Shown: positions 36,096 through 50,311, counted from the first letter of the stretch. The stretch is 64,000 bases of DNA from Odontesthes bonariensis (GCF_027942865.1 NC_134509.1:6420754-6484753); one strand, 5' to 3'. Notes: generated from the sequence alone by a model not told the origin. Program-made: numbers and translations.

Positions 36096-36137
<42 letters not shown>
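36096..36137. repeat. (GT)n microsatellite in the 3' UTR of the Ig gene
   Basis: About 21 GT units begin 25 nt after the stop codon and lie before the AATAAA at 36319, so they should be transcribed in the mature mRNA. Confidence 0.9.
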
Positions 36138-36138
<1 letters not shown>

Positions 36139-36318
36139 ACGTATGCGTGCTTGTGTGTGTATACTTTATCATAGTTTATCAATGTAGCACCAGTCGGAGT
36201 CACACAGCAGGACAGGAAAGGGTATTTTCTCCCTTCCTATTTAATTTCATGTGTCGCAGCGTTTGTACAATTGGACAGGATATGATGTTTGTTTGATCTA
36301 ACTGAGCCCATGTATCTA

Positions 36319-36324
36319 AATAAA
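36319..36324 (+). terminator. Polyadenylation signal of the Ig gene
   Basis: AATAAA about 250 nt after the stop codon, followed by a T-rich stretch. It is the first canonical signal downstream of the last exon. Confidence 0.7.
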
Positions 36325-38799
36325 GATTTTATCATTATGACTTTTAAATCTGTGTGTGGGATGCGTACTTTTTACAATCACTTAACTGAAGATTAATTCT
36401 TGATGCAGTCGACGAAATCTCACCTAGAGGTCCATTTGGACTCTGTCCTGATTGTATTACAGGCAATTATCAGAAGATGGAATTTTCTGAAGCTTGCTGA
36501 AGACCCTGAGCTTGTTTGACTAAAATCTGTCTGACTATGTCAGCTTGACCAATATAAAAATTTATTTCACTGGCAGAGAAACTGCAGTGAAAAAAAGGAA
36601 TCTTGTATATTTAACTGTTTCACATGGTGAAATGATGATACTAAAACTTCAAGCATTTATTATTTTATTAAAAATGTATACATAAAATCAGAGATAAAAA
36701 AAGCACTCAAACCTATAAAGTAGTATACACATATCGTACAAGAACAGAATAAACCACAGAACAAGGGATTGATTCTTACAAACACATTAGATGTGGTTTG
36801 TATTTGCTTACACACATACAAATAAAATAGGGTTCTATGGAAAGGCCCCCCAATAAAAATACAATTTAAGGCAACAGAAACACAGTGATTGTTGTTTTGC
36901 TAACTATTCAGCAGAGGGCACTGTTTCTATTCAATTTCAAAGTAAAAAAATGCTTCACAGTATAATTACTGCCATTATCAAGCTGGTTTCTTAGATAGTG
37001 ACAAAACAGGTCACCTGCGCAGTGGAGCATTGTGACCTTGACGTGAACAAAGCCAAACAATCCTGGATTATCAATCAAATACAATGTTAAATTACTTTTA
37101 ACAACTGATGATGGGACACGTAGCATATTTGAAATAAAGTGCACTGTAAATAAGAAAGTAAACATAACATAGTAAGTCAACAGCGGAGTAGGAATCTCCT
37201 ACCTGTTTATGTGGTTTTTATGGTACAATAACCCTGCAGGTAAATGCTGTCATTAAACTCCCGGAGGAAGCAGAAAGCCAGCTCTGTTTGACTGTGGTTG
37301 TATTACACTTACTGGTCTCCACAGCAGCACAAATCTCTCAGACGGTGCCTCACATACGTACAGCCGGTGCACTGATTTACTTCATAAATAGATGAAATGT
37401 GAAAATACTATGTAGAAGGCTGAACGGTACGCAGTGCGTCCTGCTCATATGTGTCATAGGTACGTAACTCTTCCTTTGTGGTCACAAGCATGCACATGCA
37501 TCAAGACAGGAGATATTCAGCTGCAGATAACCGGATTACGCAAATCTGTTTGAATGAGAGTCGGAATAACGATAAGAGGCCTCAGCAACTTTGGTGTTGC
37601 CTTATTTTGGCACCACATGGACTTGTTGCAACCTCTTCCTGTGTGTTTCAGCGTACGCATAAGTGAGACATTTTAATGTCGAGCTGACATCAAATGACAT
37701 TTGTAATATGGATGTTCATGATAATTGTTTTCTTAATTCTACGGCATGTTGTGTCTTTGATGTAGTACAGCAGTGAAAGGAGTTTATGCGGTAATTGAAC
37801 ATGACGGTGTGACAGTGTTAGATTCTTCTCAACTTTTGGGTTAATTTATTCAGCTGAATGTAATTGCAATTGACAAAATAAAAAAGGAGAAATTATTAGT
37901 AAGGCAGAACTAAAATGAGGATTGAGGTGAGGTAGCAAAGATCCTCAATAGACAACAGAAAAACAACTTCAGATATTTTCTCTTTATTCTATAAGGCAAA
38001 TGCAAATGTGAATTACCGAGTGTATTGGTCTTTTTTGAAAAAAAAATCACAGTATTTTTTACTAAAAATAAACCCCACAGCACGAAAAAATGAGCCTATA
38101 TTATGGTAGAAAGGTTTTCAGCTGGAGAAACAACCCAAATTTTGTGCTTGCCACCCAAAGACTTTATGCTTGGGCTGCATTTCTCACTTACAAGGTGGTC
38201 CAATACATATCTAGATGGGATACGAGTATGTTTAAGGGACAATGTATTTGTATATAGAAAGATTTTGCGAGTTTTGATTCCATTTTTGGTGCAGTTTTAT
38301 GCATTTCTTAATATTTTGAATGAAAACAAGTCATTTCCATAAAAGTGTTATTGGTTACCTACCTCAAATAGATATATATATGATAAAATACCCTGGCATC
38401 CTAAGTTTTTTGCCACCTCTCAGCCCAGGAAAAATACATTCGATAGGTATTTGATTTTCGTTTTTACTTTGATGAAAAACCCCAGCACGGTTTTACTGGG
38501 TATTCTTTACCTTGAATCTAATGCATGCACCATGTGACAAAAAACTATTACTTTTAACCACATTATTAAATTGTAATTCTATGGTAATAAATCCTGCATT
38601 AAACACTGTAATGACATTTGACCTAAAGAAATGATCCTGTTCGACCAGAACTGTATCCTGATCAGAAGGCTGTGCTGCCTTGTACAAAGGCCTGGGTCAG
38701 GGATCATACTGCAAACCCTGTAATCAGCAAATCTAAGCACCAAGATATCTGACTTGCCAGAGCTAGAAATCTTTGGTTATTTCTACACAATGGGGGCAA

Positions 38800-38975
38800 A
38801 GAAAGTATTTTTCCATTTGTACCGGTATTTCATTTTGTATTTTTGCACTTGTATTTATATCGTGGTTTTATTTCTTATTTATATTAGGACCAGCATCTCA
38901 TGGAGCCCCCTGTAATTTCGTTGTGTACAGTTTGTCTGTTGCACAATGACAATAAAGCTTTCTAATCTAATCAAA
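38800..38975 (+). repeat. LINE-type 3' end with AATAAA and pentamer tail
   Basis: The segment ends in TTTCGTTGTGTACAGTTTG, ACAATGACAATAAAG and a TCTAATCTAATC run. This layout (signal plus short tandem tail) matches 3' ends of teleost LINEs. No coding sequence is attached. Confidence 0.5.
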
Positions 38976-39099
38976 ACAGAAATGGCACATAAAAATTTTA
39001 AAATGCATTGACATAGCATTCAAAATTACCTAAGAAATGGCGTCTTATGGTCTAAAAGTCATGTCTGAAAGTAATTGACTGTCTTTTTTTAATGCGCAA

Positions 39100-39101
<2 letters not shown>

Positions 39102-39139
<38 letters not shown>
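39102..39139. repeat. (CA)n microsatellite
   Basis: About 19 uninterrupted CA units in spacer. Confidence 0.9.
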
Positions 39140-39141
<2 letters not shown>

Positions 39142-39891
39142 ATTGCATTAAATTCTATTGATTTTGCACAGCCTAACATAAACCTGAAGCCAAATCTTAT
39201 CCCAAACTCCATTCACACCTGAGCCCTAACCCTAACCAGGACCTCAGACAGAAAAGGTTTCGCCTGAAACTTTTTCATACTTGGACTATTTTCGGTTTTC
39301 AGCAGAACAAAAATCTCTCTTTGTGAACAATCTGTGGTCTATTAACCTTCAAGTTCACATAAAATAGTGGTGAGTGGGAGGACTACAGTGGCAGGGCAGC
39401 AGAAGGCATAGTTAGTGTTTGTAGGAGAATCTGAAGGAAAGGTTCTGCTGACAGAAACTCTTCCACTTTGGTCAGTGAACGACACATCAGTCATTGATTT
39501 TCTGTGTGACTGATAAAAGCATGCAACTCTACACACATAGTATGTGCAAATGCTTATAAATGAACGTCTGAATGAATAATAACACTATTTAAGAGAATAT
39601 CACACACTAGGAAGAATATAATGTTGATGAGTAAAATATCTTTGAGTACAACACTATTTCGTGTAAAGAAACAGTGAACGCGTATTAAACAGGTTCACTC
39701 CCCCTTTCCAAACAACAAAGCACAGACTGAAAGAAATCAGGTGGGCTTAGGTTGATTCTCTGTGTCTCAGCTCTGCCATTTAATCTCCCCTCTGAAAACA
39801 TCAAAGCAACAAAGTACACCCACACACTGGGCATTATAAAAAAGAGCCACGAGTGAGGAAATCAAAAGAATTATCTCTTTAATTGTCTTCC

Positions 39892-39896
<5 letters not shown>

Positions 39897-39952
<56 letters not shown>
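39897..39952. repeat. (CA)n microsatellite
   Basis: About 28 uninterrupted CA units in spacer. Confidence 0.95.
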
Positions 39953-39955
<3 letters not shown>

Positions 39956-42900
39956 GCACAAATGACACAAATGATACAAATAGCCCCAAAACTGGAGGCC
40001 AGTTGGTATGTCATCAAACCTATTATGGTAGCTGCATGCATGGTGAAAATGATTGGCACATATAAACCCATAATTTTTTCCACAGTACTTGGGGACATGA
40101 CATTAGGCAGTCTTAGAGGAAATGAAAAGTCAATCCCAGAATAGAAACAGTTTCTTCTTTTGAAAATATCACTTTAATTTTGTAACCGATTCACACAAAG
40201 CTTTTAAAACCCTGCATGTTGTCGGCTGCTTTAATATCTAACAATCGATTGATCATTTGTTTTATAAGTTTAATTTGACACCTACAGCATTCGAAAATAT
40301 TAAGGGTACTGTCTCGTCACGTTGGAAACACGTCCTCCGTCAGTTTTCAGACAGTTCTGCGTAACACGCTGACTTGAAGTGTTAAAACAGATTAGAATAC
40401 AGTTCAACACATACAGTAAGTGAGAAACCACTCGATGACTATTTTATTGAGTTAATTAGATCATTTTCTGCATGGAATTTCAACATTGATACAGTGATTT
40501 TCAAGTTCTTTGCAGGACCATTTTAAATTTGCAGGTCCATACTTTACAAGTGTAGAAATGTGGAGCAGGAGAAGTGTCATAAAATGTCAGAATTGGACAT
40601 ACAAGACTAAAAGATTATTTATGGTATTCTACACAGAGGCACACTCACACTACTTTGACCACATACACATAAATATATTGATGTTCTACATTTCATCTTG
40701 TACTTTCGTCCTCTTGACAGAGATGCAATACATGAGCAGGGGCTGAGCCTCTAAACACAGGCTGTCTCACACAATGTTGCCTGATCCCTTCGTGCCAGCA
40801 GGACTTTGGAAGACGGCGATAATGAAGATTATGATGGAAATGACTCTGGAACTGAGCAGGTGATAGACAGGTGCACACAGTTATCATCTGGAAAACTGCC
40901 AGATTAGATCCCAAAGTGGAACTTGGAATATACAGCTTGATTACCGGAGCTAATCTTGATGAGTTGCATGTTGGGAAAATTAAAGTTATCTTTTGCGTTT
41001 GGTCTATAATGTTCTCACATAACTACGCAGAAACTGAGTTTTATTGCTCTTTTTGGAGGAGTTTTTTTTGCCCTCAGTTTTGTCTCCTCAGTTAAACCAA
41101 GGCCTTTGGTGGATTGCCAATGGGACTGGCAACATGGCCAGGCAAGAGAAGATGCAGAGTGAGGACTGAGGCTTATTAATCTTTTTTTTTTTTTAGCTCT
41201 TAAGTTCCTGTGGCTCCACCATAATAATGTACAGACACTGTCACTGGGCTGCGTCCAGTCAGAATAAGTGGATGAATTATTTACAGGAGATTGGGAGGTC
41301 ATTAAAGCGTCTCAGAGTGAGACAATCATCTCGTCTCATCTACACACACACACATACTAGAAAAAAAAAAAAAAAGAGGCCAGGGTTTCTTCCAGATATT
41401 GGTATCCATGGCAACACATTTCTCTTTGACCACTAACTGTGAGACTTGAAAGCAGACACCTTTTAGACCAAAGCGTAACGCGGGAATATGGTTAACCTGA
41501 TGATCACAAGCGCACCTCAAAAGAGCCGATACGGCATTGTTCCATTACAGAGTTCATCTTTAACCCACTGAAATTGAACTCGGTGTGCTCAATTAGGTCA
41601 AAATAAAAAAAGGGAGAAATAAAGAAAACAACCTGTTGTTTCTGAACATCAAGTTTCTTTCCAAAACATTAATACAATAAGTCACAATACTGGAGCATTC
41701 AAAGGGAGGAGGTTACAATTCTAAGAACAGGGCAGCTTTTATCAACTCCATACTTACTGCCTTTTAATTCAGATTCCAGTGTAACAAAGTATGAAAGGAA
41801 GGAAGGTTAGTAAAATAATCATTCTTGATTGCATAATCCAGATGACTGGGACTTCCCGGTTTATTTGCAAGTTCTCTGCAGGATGATCATATGCTGTGAC
41901 CCTGTGGTAAATCAGCACTGTGATCATGATCATTCTGGGCCAATACGTTTGTGCATCTAAACATACTTATAAAACAATTAGATTATGAAAGCAGTACAAT
42001 ACAACCCTACCATAACCTATAGCATCTTACTGGGCAGCTTTTCCTGACACATTCAATAAAAAGACACGGTTTATTGCAAGCTGTTGCATTGGATCGCGTT
42101 AGATTGCACAGCTGAAAATAAATAGTAACTCTGTGGGGTGGTCCATTTTCATTGCATGCTGCATAAATTATGAATAATTGCAGGGAAATAAAAATAAAAT
42201 CACTGTAGCCACTGACACTGTTTGCGTTGGTTGTGTATAAATTGTAAAACTGAAAAAAAATCTATGATAAATCCTAATTGGAAATGGGTGAGTTGTAATG
42301 GCTCCTGAGTTTACATGGTCAACAGTCTCAAAATTCACAACTTATGCAACATGTAATGTAACATTTGTCATTTGTATTGAATCTGATTTCATTCCACTCA
42401 ATTTTGACTGGCAGTGTCCATTAACACCTGTTAAAGGAGAAGTTCGCTTCAATGAAAAATAAACAAAAAAGTGAATGAATCTGAGTAGCCTTCCAGGGCT
42501 TCATCTGAACACCAGAATGGTGACTATAACACACAGGCTGCAAGAGCTGCCCTCCCCTTCACATAAAATGATCTCTATTTGACAGCCTTACATTGGCTAC
42601 ATTGGTTATTGGCTTTGAATCTCGCTTGAATAAAGTTAACTTATAGTTGTGCCAACTCATAGTTGTGCCAAGGTTCTATGAACTGGGCAAACCTATGGGG
42701 GCTCCTGTACTGGAAACGATGTTTCTCGCTATAAAATTTTAAGGGATGTTTCATACGCTAGTCAAACCCTCAGGTGCAGCAAGGGAAATTAAGTGAGTTG
42801 TGACATTAATTACGGAAACCTTTAGATATCAAAACTAATTAAAATGATAAATCAATTGACATTTTCCCTCTACATATTAAGTAACCACAGTAGAAGTGGT

Positions 42901-44591
42901 ATACTGCCATCTGAGGTGTCCATTTTTAGGAATTACTGGACTCTGCCAAGTCAGTGATTTTGGCCCAAAGACGCAGCACAACGACGCTTACAACTGATTC
43001 AAAACCTGGTGCGAAACATGTAGCGACCAATAATAACACCAACATAAATCTGTTGAGTCTTGGAATTTCTTTTCTTTAACTGGGGTCGTGGGTAGTTCCT
43101 ATGAGTTGTGAGCATCTCACTTGCAGGACTGAGACTGCTCTCTGTTCTGAGAATCAGAATCCCCCTCACAGGTAAGCCCAAACTAAAAGCCACTCATGCA
43201 GGAAAACTAAAAGACACATTTTTCTTGACATAAAACAACTAAAACAAAAAATTTCAAAGCAATTCATGCAAAGTCTTCATTGTTGATATTTCCACTGCAT
43301 CAGGTAGTTACACTGAGTGTGTCCATGGAACACGGTCCAAAGTACCACATGGTGTTGCAACCGTGACTGTTAAGAAACTTACTAAGAACGATGTTGCCAC
43401 ATGGAAGTATCTTTGGAGTTTGAATTGTCTCAGATGATGCAAAATTAGCTCAACTGGTTGCTTCATTATGTGGCTTTCAGCTTCAACTCTCCCACCAGGA
43501 GAGCTTCCGATACTACAAATCAAAAGTCCTCTGGCCACAGTTTGCTGCAGGTAAGACGCTGATTACTCATAGGTACGTCATACAAGCTCAGTTAAGGAAA
43601 AGAAAAACAACAACAATCATCACAATAATTTAGATTTAACATTGTGAAAGTAGTTTTGGTCCTTAACCTATCCAACTCCTTTTGCAAAGCTAACCCCTGA
43701 CCAGGAAATCGTGCGGCCTAAACATTACCGAGTCAATCTATTGATGAGAATCCTTACATTTTTTTTTAAAGTAAGGATTCCACAATGAGGATGAAGTGTT
43801 GCTCAAAGTGTTAAATATTGCCAAGGGCAGTGAATCTAAGAGTGAAACAAGTAGGAACTGTCCATAATGAATAAAGGTGCGTGCAACAATCAACTACACT
43901 GTAGCTTGTTTAATCAGGGTTGGGTATATGCATCGTGATGTTTAAATTAAACAGTGGCTGCAAGCTTTCAATCTGGACACTTTTGTGCTCTGATTACAAC
44001 AAGAGGGGTTATTTCTCTCCTTCTTCTTGACATGGCAGTGGGAACAAGTCAAAGACGTAATTAGTGACACATTGGTTTTAATCATGAAAATAATACACTG
44101 TCATTATTTCAGAAATCCGAAAGATAATGAAACTCATTAAGGTTTGAAAAATTGCACGCTTGAAGAAAAATCTACATCTTGTCTATTTTTCCAGTGAAGT
44201 GCTCACTGGAAACTTCTTCACTACTCTTCTTCTTCCTTTTCCATTCATTATAATCAAAATGAATCTTTAAAAAAAATGTTTTTAACATGCTGCAGTCTAA
44301 GAGCATGCAGCACCAAAGACAAGCCAACTGCTTACTTTCTGTTGCAGCCTGACTTCTCTTTCCTCCTTTAGTTTTACTGAAGGACCCCTCAGGATCATCA
44401 GTCCACTACCAATCATTTTCCTTGCTACCAATTCTCCCCCGACCCCCCTTTCTCACCTCAATCCCAAACTATTTGTCTTTTTGCATTCCTCTTTCTCACC
44501 ACTGTCCCCTAATACTTTATGTGTCACCAATCTTTTTGTTTTCATTTCAGCCCCTCACTTATCACAGGTCTCTGTACACCTTTCCCCCTTC

Positions 44592-45182
44592 TCAGTCATC
44601 TTCCAGGTTGTAGCCATCGATCAGACCTGACTCCCAGCGCTGTACTAGAGGAGTCTTCTGCCTGGGGGTCCGGGGACCTTGGAGAACCTGAGTAAAAAGT
44701 GAATGCGGGTAGTGAGTATCGCATGGTTAAATAAAGAGGACAGAGGAAGAGAAGGACGAATTTATTTTGTCCAGAGTATTTCTTTGGAACAGCATCAAAA
44801 GGAGGTTAATGCATCTGTGATCCAAGAAGGCCAAGTTCAGTATTACTAAATAAACAGCTGTGGCCAGTTTCTCCTGCGAGCTTTCGTTTATTCCTGGACT
44901 GTAATCAAGAGACAGGTTTGTGTTTAAAGCAGACAGTGAAGGAGGCGCATGAGACTGAGAGACGAGAGAGTGCAAATGTCTGCCAATGCTAATGTCAGAC
45001 TGAGCCATGCAGCTACAACCCCACATACAGTATCTATGCCAAACTGACTTAAACAGCCAAAGCCACGGAGGAGAACTCAGCTATAATCAGAGATACCACA
45101 GATTCAATCAGGTGCAAGACCCACGAGGCAGGTAACCAAAATCAGCGGGATCATCAACTGACTTTTCTCTTTTATATTCACA

Positions 45183-45227
<45 letters not shown>

Positions 45228-48200
45228 AAAACCCACTCAACAGACTTCGTCTTTCCCTCCCTCCCTCTCAGTCTCAGTCTCGGGGCTGTTTGCCCTCTTC
45301 CCTTATCTGAAAAGATAAGCGTCTTACAGTGTGTTATCAGATGTCGTGTCCCATATTTAATGCAAAAGAAGCACTGACATCCTTCCAGTAGATTTCCTTC
45401 GTGAGACCTATAGGTCCAGTGTAAACCAACATATATTCATATTCAATCTGCAAAGAGGCTTCTTTAACCCCACATGTGGCATTTATTTCAGCTTGTACAT
45501 AAACTCTTTGTCTCAGAAAGCTTTTATTTAGTCTTGTGGCTGCAGTTGACGTTGCCTCGGGGAGTTTATTTGCCTATATTTTCATGTCAAATACCACAGC
45601 AAGTGTTCCAGAAAGGCAGGGCTGTTGTGTTCATTCACTGAGTTGAAGCCGAAGCAAGAGGTTGTGTACAAGGAAACTAATGTTAACACACCTCTGATCG
45701 GTGAGTCCTCTCCTCTTCACCCTGGGCGGGGGGCCACATGCACAACTTGCCGAATGACTGACGTCCTGCAAGGAACAGAACCAGGATGAACAAGTAAAGC
45801 AATGCAACAAAGCTGCTGCTGTTATATTGTTTGTTACTCTTGGTAATGAGTGGACGAATCAAATGAAGAGTGCTGAATTAAATAAAGAGCTTTTTTTCGA
45901 AGCAGAAGATAGAACTAAGGAGACAGAGATGATTGGAGAGGGAACTGTGGGAAACAAATTTGTACAATTGAACAAAAAAATATGGTGAATAAGAAACAAA
46001 AAGTCGCAGGATGACATGGAACCTAATGTATGTTAACCAACGTTCAATGGCTCTTTTCACCACAATGAGTCACGGTCACACAAATGCTCTATGGCACACC
46101 CTGGTCAGTTTATGCCACCCATTACTTAATCATTGATGAATGGTGACTAATCTAATTTCTTTCATTCTTATACAGTCACAAAGGCCTCAATACAGCTTCA
46201 TTCTGCCATCTCTTGTTCAAACATACAGTGGTTCCCAGCTCTGATGTTCTTCTAAAGTGAGATCTAGTATCACTTCAGCATGTTCAAAGTGTGAGAACTT
46301 GAACTGATTTTAAAACGGGATCCCGCTTAACACGAATAAATGGGACTGTCCTTCTTGCCCAAACTTGCACATGTGGCATTTGTTCACGCAGACAGATACG
46401 TCCAATAATTCGGTCCAGAGAATATGAAACCTTTAGAGCTTGTGAGAGCAACGGATGGTCTTGATTGAACTTTTAAATCATTCTTTCAATGCTCCAGTGG
46501 TGATTGAACATGTGTTCTCCCTTTAATACTGTCCTACTTCTTGCAGAGTGTAAATACAAGCTAAAACAACAGATTCCCAAACTCAAACGTAGATTAAGAC
46601 AAAGGAGAGTGCAGAATTCACAGCTGCAAATTGCAGCCATTTGATTACCCCCTCCTTTACCCTCAGATTCCATCATTCCCTTCATGTGGGAGAAACTACA
46701 GTGGCCCACAGAAAGAAAAAAAAAAAGAAGAGGACCCACACCATCTGTACATAAACGTAAGTGGCCTGTTCTGACGTCATTCAACGCTAATGAAAACACA
46801 AGTGTGAGATATGTTTGGCATTTCTGCCCAATGTGCCAAAACTGAACTTATATAAATGAATAAGAATAGAAAATAAAAAAATATCTCATGTAGTTTCTTA
46901 ACATGCTCCATTCTGATGAGCATCAGATTGTTCTCAGAAATCTCACTTGTTCACACTGTGATACACTTCCAAACTTCTTTGATCTTTGTTCATTAAATCC
47001 CACCTGACTGTGACTCCAGTTTAAATTTCAAACTATCTGTTTATCCTAGAGGTGCCCACACTTTCCATATTGGATGATATGGATGTAAACAACTAAGTTT
47101 AATGTTGTCAACTGTTTCATTTGGGTTGTTTTCTTTATCTGCCTTTGGGACTTATGCGGAAATCTGGTGATGTTTTAGGTAATATGTATGCCGAAATAGA
47201 TAAAAATAGTATGTATTTTCACCAGTTCACAAAATTTCATATACTCCTGTTACTTTTTCTTTTAGGAGTTTTATATATTTGAATCAAGCAATTCTAGTAG
47301 ACTTCCTTGCTTGCTGGCTCACAGGTGAGCCCCAGAATGAGAATCACATCATTTTGTAAAACAGGCACACGATAAAGTTTAAATTAATCAGAGTGGAGTC
47401 ATAAGGCAGCCTATATTCATATCACATTCTTTTATATTATATTAACAATTAAAAACAAGCCACCTTCTCTTTTCAAGTGCTGAATTTATACTTAATCCAA
47501 AATTTGGACTCCTTTGGATTATATACCAGCAAACTTCCTTCCTTGCTCACTATTTAGAGATATGACCCAATAGTTTGTTCCCCTCAGCTTTCACAATCAT
47601 TTGACGGGGAAGATGGTACTTTTTTTCTTTTTTCAAGTTACTTGATTTTATTTTCTTGTTGTCTCAGGTGCAAAGTGATTACTCATAACAGCCAGCAGTT
47701 GACTGTTGGAGTGCTGCTCTGAAACTTTCTGCTGAACATGAAAAATTAAATAACGCGCTCACTGGGGCAGTTTCAGGGGGTTTTCATCATCTCACCACAG
47801 ACAGACAGATACACAAGCACGAATGAACACGCTTTCCGTGTGAGTTTGTGGGTACCAGCACAGTTAGTTACACCCTCACACAGAGGTCATTCAGAGTGAC
47901 ACTAACCTGCTGAGGGTCCAGTTCCACCCTTGGATGTTGACCCAGGCATATCAGGCATGTCCAGTCTTTCCTTTGAAGACGATGATGATGGACTCTTTCC
48001 TTCCAAGCTGATTAGCTGTACTCCTCCACCTTCTCCAGCCTGTATGCCCCCATACAGGCTGATCCGCTGGCTGCGAAGCTCCTTTTCCCTCTCTTGAGCG
48101 ACCAGGATATCCTGCTTCACTTTAACTAAATTAGTTGAGGGGCGTAGCTTGTAAAAGGGGTTCTCTTTGGAAGCTACATCCTCCTTCTCCTCCTGCTCTC

Positions 48201-50307
48201 TCCCCGTCAGCCCACCATGCTCTCTGGCCCTGTATGCTGAGTTGGAAGGACCTTCAGAGTGAGCAATAGCCTCTGTCTCTGCTTTGACATGGTGACGCAT
48301 CTGTGCTGGAACACTCGGGTTACTCTCCAAGATGATGAGCTGACAACCTGTCCCCTCAGAGGAGCCTGGTCCTCGCAGAGTGGAGTTAGTTAGACCTCCT
48401 TTTGGAAAGTCCTGGCTGTGTGTGGGCTTCAGCAGGTCTATGCCGTGGCTGCCATACACTCGTGAGTCTCCTAGGGTGGGTCTTTGTGATGTTATTTCCT
48501 CTTGATTCTCCAGGGTTGAATTACTACTACTACTACTACTATCGGAGGACCAGGATGCAGTCTTACTTTTGGCTGAGATCGAATAAGTTGCGTTAGAAGG
48601 TGTTTGAAAAGCCTCGAAAAGCTGCTTCTTCTCTTTTATTTGGGGTGCTGTACCTTTGTCATAAGAGCCAGGAATTTTCCCAATCTTGAGCAGATCTTGT
48701 TCCCTCCGGGCCTCTTTGTGGATCTCATGCAGCATTTTTTTGCCAGCAAAGTCCCTGTCTTTGTCTTGAGACCACTCAGATTTTGAAGTTAGCGACTGGC
48801 TAAGAACAGTTTTCCTCAAAGGAATCTCTGCATACTCTGGAGAGGCGGGTAGGTTTGGAAGCCCTCTGGACCTTCTCAGGCTGTGTTCACGCTCTATAGC
48901 CCGTCGGATCTCCTTCTCAATTGGAGTCTCTGTGGAAAAAGTTCCCAGAGAGCCTGTCGAGGTGGTGGTGCCCTCCAATGTGCTGCACGGCGAGAAGTCT
49001 GCTGACACTCCACTGTCACTTTGGCTATCATCAAACATGTCACTCTCCATCGTGGTCTGCCTGCTTTGTATTGGAGTGACACCACAGCTATATTTTCCAG
49101 TCTTGAGTTCCTGTGTTCGGACTGTTTGTGAATATGTTAACAATCCTCCGCTGTGTGGACGCCCGGCTGGATTGTTCTTCTCAGGTCTGCTCTCCGTCTG
49201 CCCTTTCTCTCCACCTGTTTGCTCATTTTCTCCCTCTGTCCTCTCCCCCACCCTACCGCACCTATCTCTCCCAGCTACAACATAACCACAGCCTTGAGAG
49301 GTCGTCCCGCCCTGATTGGACAGCTCCGTGGCAACAGTCGACACAGGTGGAGATCTGCGGCAAAACACCTGTTGTGCAGCTTCCTGGTTTACTCCCCTGG
49401 GGGCCAGGTCACACTGGCTTTGTAGCAACAGCTCCTCCCCATGTCTGACTGAGGGACTCGCATCCAGGACTGAGTGTGTCTCTCGATCAACTGAACGTGA
49501 AGGCTTGACAGCTTTACATCTCATATCATGCGTATTCAATTGCTGCTGACAAGACATTACATTAATGCCCACTTCCTCTTCTTCCTCGCTTTCATCAGCA
49601 AATGGAAGAGAGTTCACAGTCTTTCCATCATCTGAGTATTTTCTGTCAAAGGGAGAGTGCTGGGCAGGCTGAGACACGTTATTTTCTTTTTTCCTGGTTC
49701 TAATACCATCAACATTTCCCTCTGCTCTTATGTTACTTCCTGATACGAGCTGAGGTTTTTTTGGATGTTCCTGACTCTTCTGGCTATCAAAAGAGGTAAG
49801 GCTGTCTGTGGGGTCTGAGATTACCTCAATATCTCTGATCCACTCTGCCACCTCTCCCTCCAGGCTCGGGAAGCCTTCTTTCTCATAGTATTGCTTCATT
49901 GATAAGGCACTGAAGGAAGGTGGAGGTGGAAAATCATCCTCACCAGGATCAATCGGCTCTTCAGGCTCCTTTTGAGTAGGCAATCCTCTCGATAGCTTTT
50001 TGTAAACTTGTTCTAATTCTGTCACAACTCCTTGTGTCTCTCTTGGGTTGTGCTGACTAATGCCTGGTGATTCCTGATTTTTCATTTCTGTTGCATCAAT
50101 CATTTTGATTGTTTTGATCGTCTCATGTGGAGCTCTGACATCGGCTTTGGGCTCCGGGACATCTATGTCTTCCTCAGGCATTGCCTTGGGTGCTTTTTTG
50201 TGGTGCAGACGGGAGATGCGGCTTATGTTTTTCCTCCCTTCACCCTGAAATATGTCTAATGAGTCAACAGGACCCTGCTCCTGCCAGGCAGTGGGCTTTG
50301 TTGCCAT
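44592..50307 (-). CDS. MISP/AKAP2-C-family actin-associated scaffold protein (3 coding exons, 856 residues)
   Basis: Coding exons on the minus strand: 50307-47907, 45765-45692 and 44687-44592 (stop TGA), phases 1 then 0, total 2571 nt. The large exon seems to stop 2 codons after 47907, but that is intron: CAG/GTTAGT is a strong donor, and the two small exons restore a MISP-like end, RWESGLIDGYNLEDD. Start: ATG at 50307 in GCCATGG context; the 19 open codons before it begin with GTG. Seen: DDFPPPPSF near residue 124 (Ena/VASP EVH1-ligand type), TPIEKEIRRAIEREHSLR near 459, a Ser run near 590, and NLVKVKQDI...AQEREKELRSQRISLYGG near 720-753. MISP proteins bind actin and help orient the mitotic spindle. 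The resemblance is from memory, and which paralogue (MISP, MISP-like or AKAP2) is uncertain. Confidence 0.8.
45186..45222. repeat. (CA)n microsatellite in the last intron of the MISP-like gene
   Basis: About 18 CA units. Confidence 0.9.
48523..48541. repeat. (ACT)n trinucleotide tract coding for serine
   Basis: Six tandem ACT/AGT-type triplets inside the large exon of the MISP-like gene. On the minus strand they encode a serine run within SSDSSSSSSNSTLE. The length may vary between individuals without shifting the frame. Confidence 0.8.
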
Positions 50308-50311
50308 GGCG

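Larger units (their letters stand above)
36340..44591. other. Spacer between the Ig and MISP-like genes
   Basis: Eight kilobases without a recognised gene. Contents seen are a LINE-type 3' end at about 38800-38975 (below), (CA)n tracts at 39102-39139 and 39897-39952, and one TTAAAGGAGAAGTTCGCTTC sequence at 42431 that looks like a single end of a TTAA-type element. The 3' UTR of the MISP-like gene should occupy part of the right edge. Confidence 0.4.

Noticed and set aside
42560-43020. LINE-like pieces (ALHWLHWL near 42585, LQLIQN near 42990)
   Set aside because: Each is under 20 residues, in an order opposite to that in L2-like elements, with no supporting sequence between. Chance or too decayed to call.
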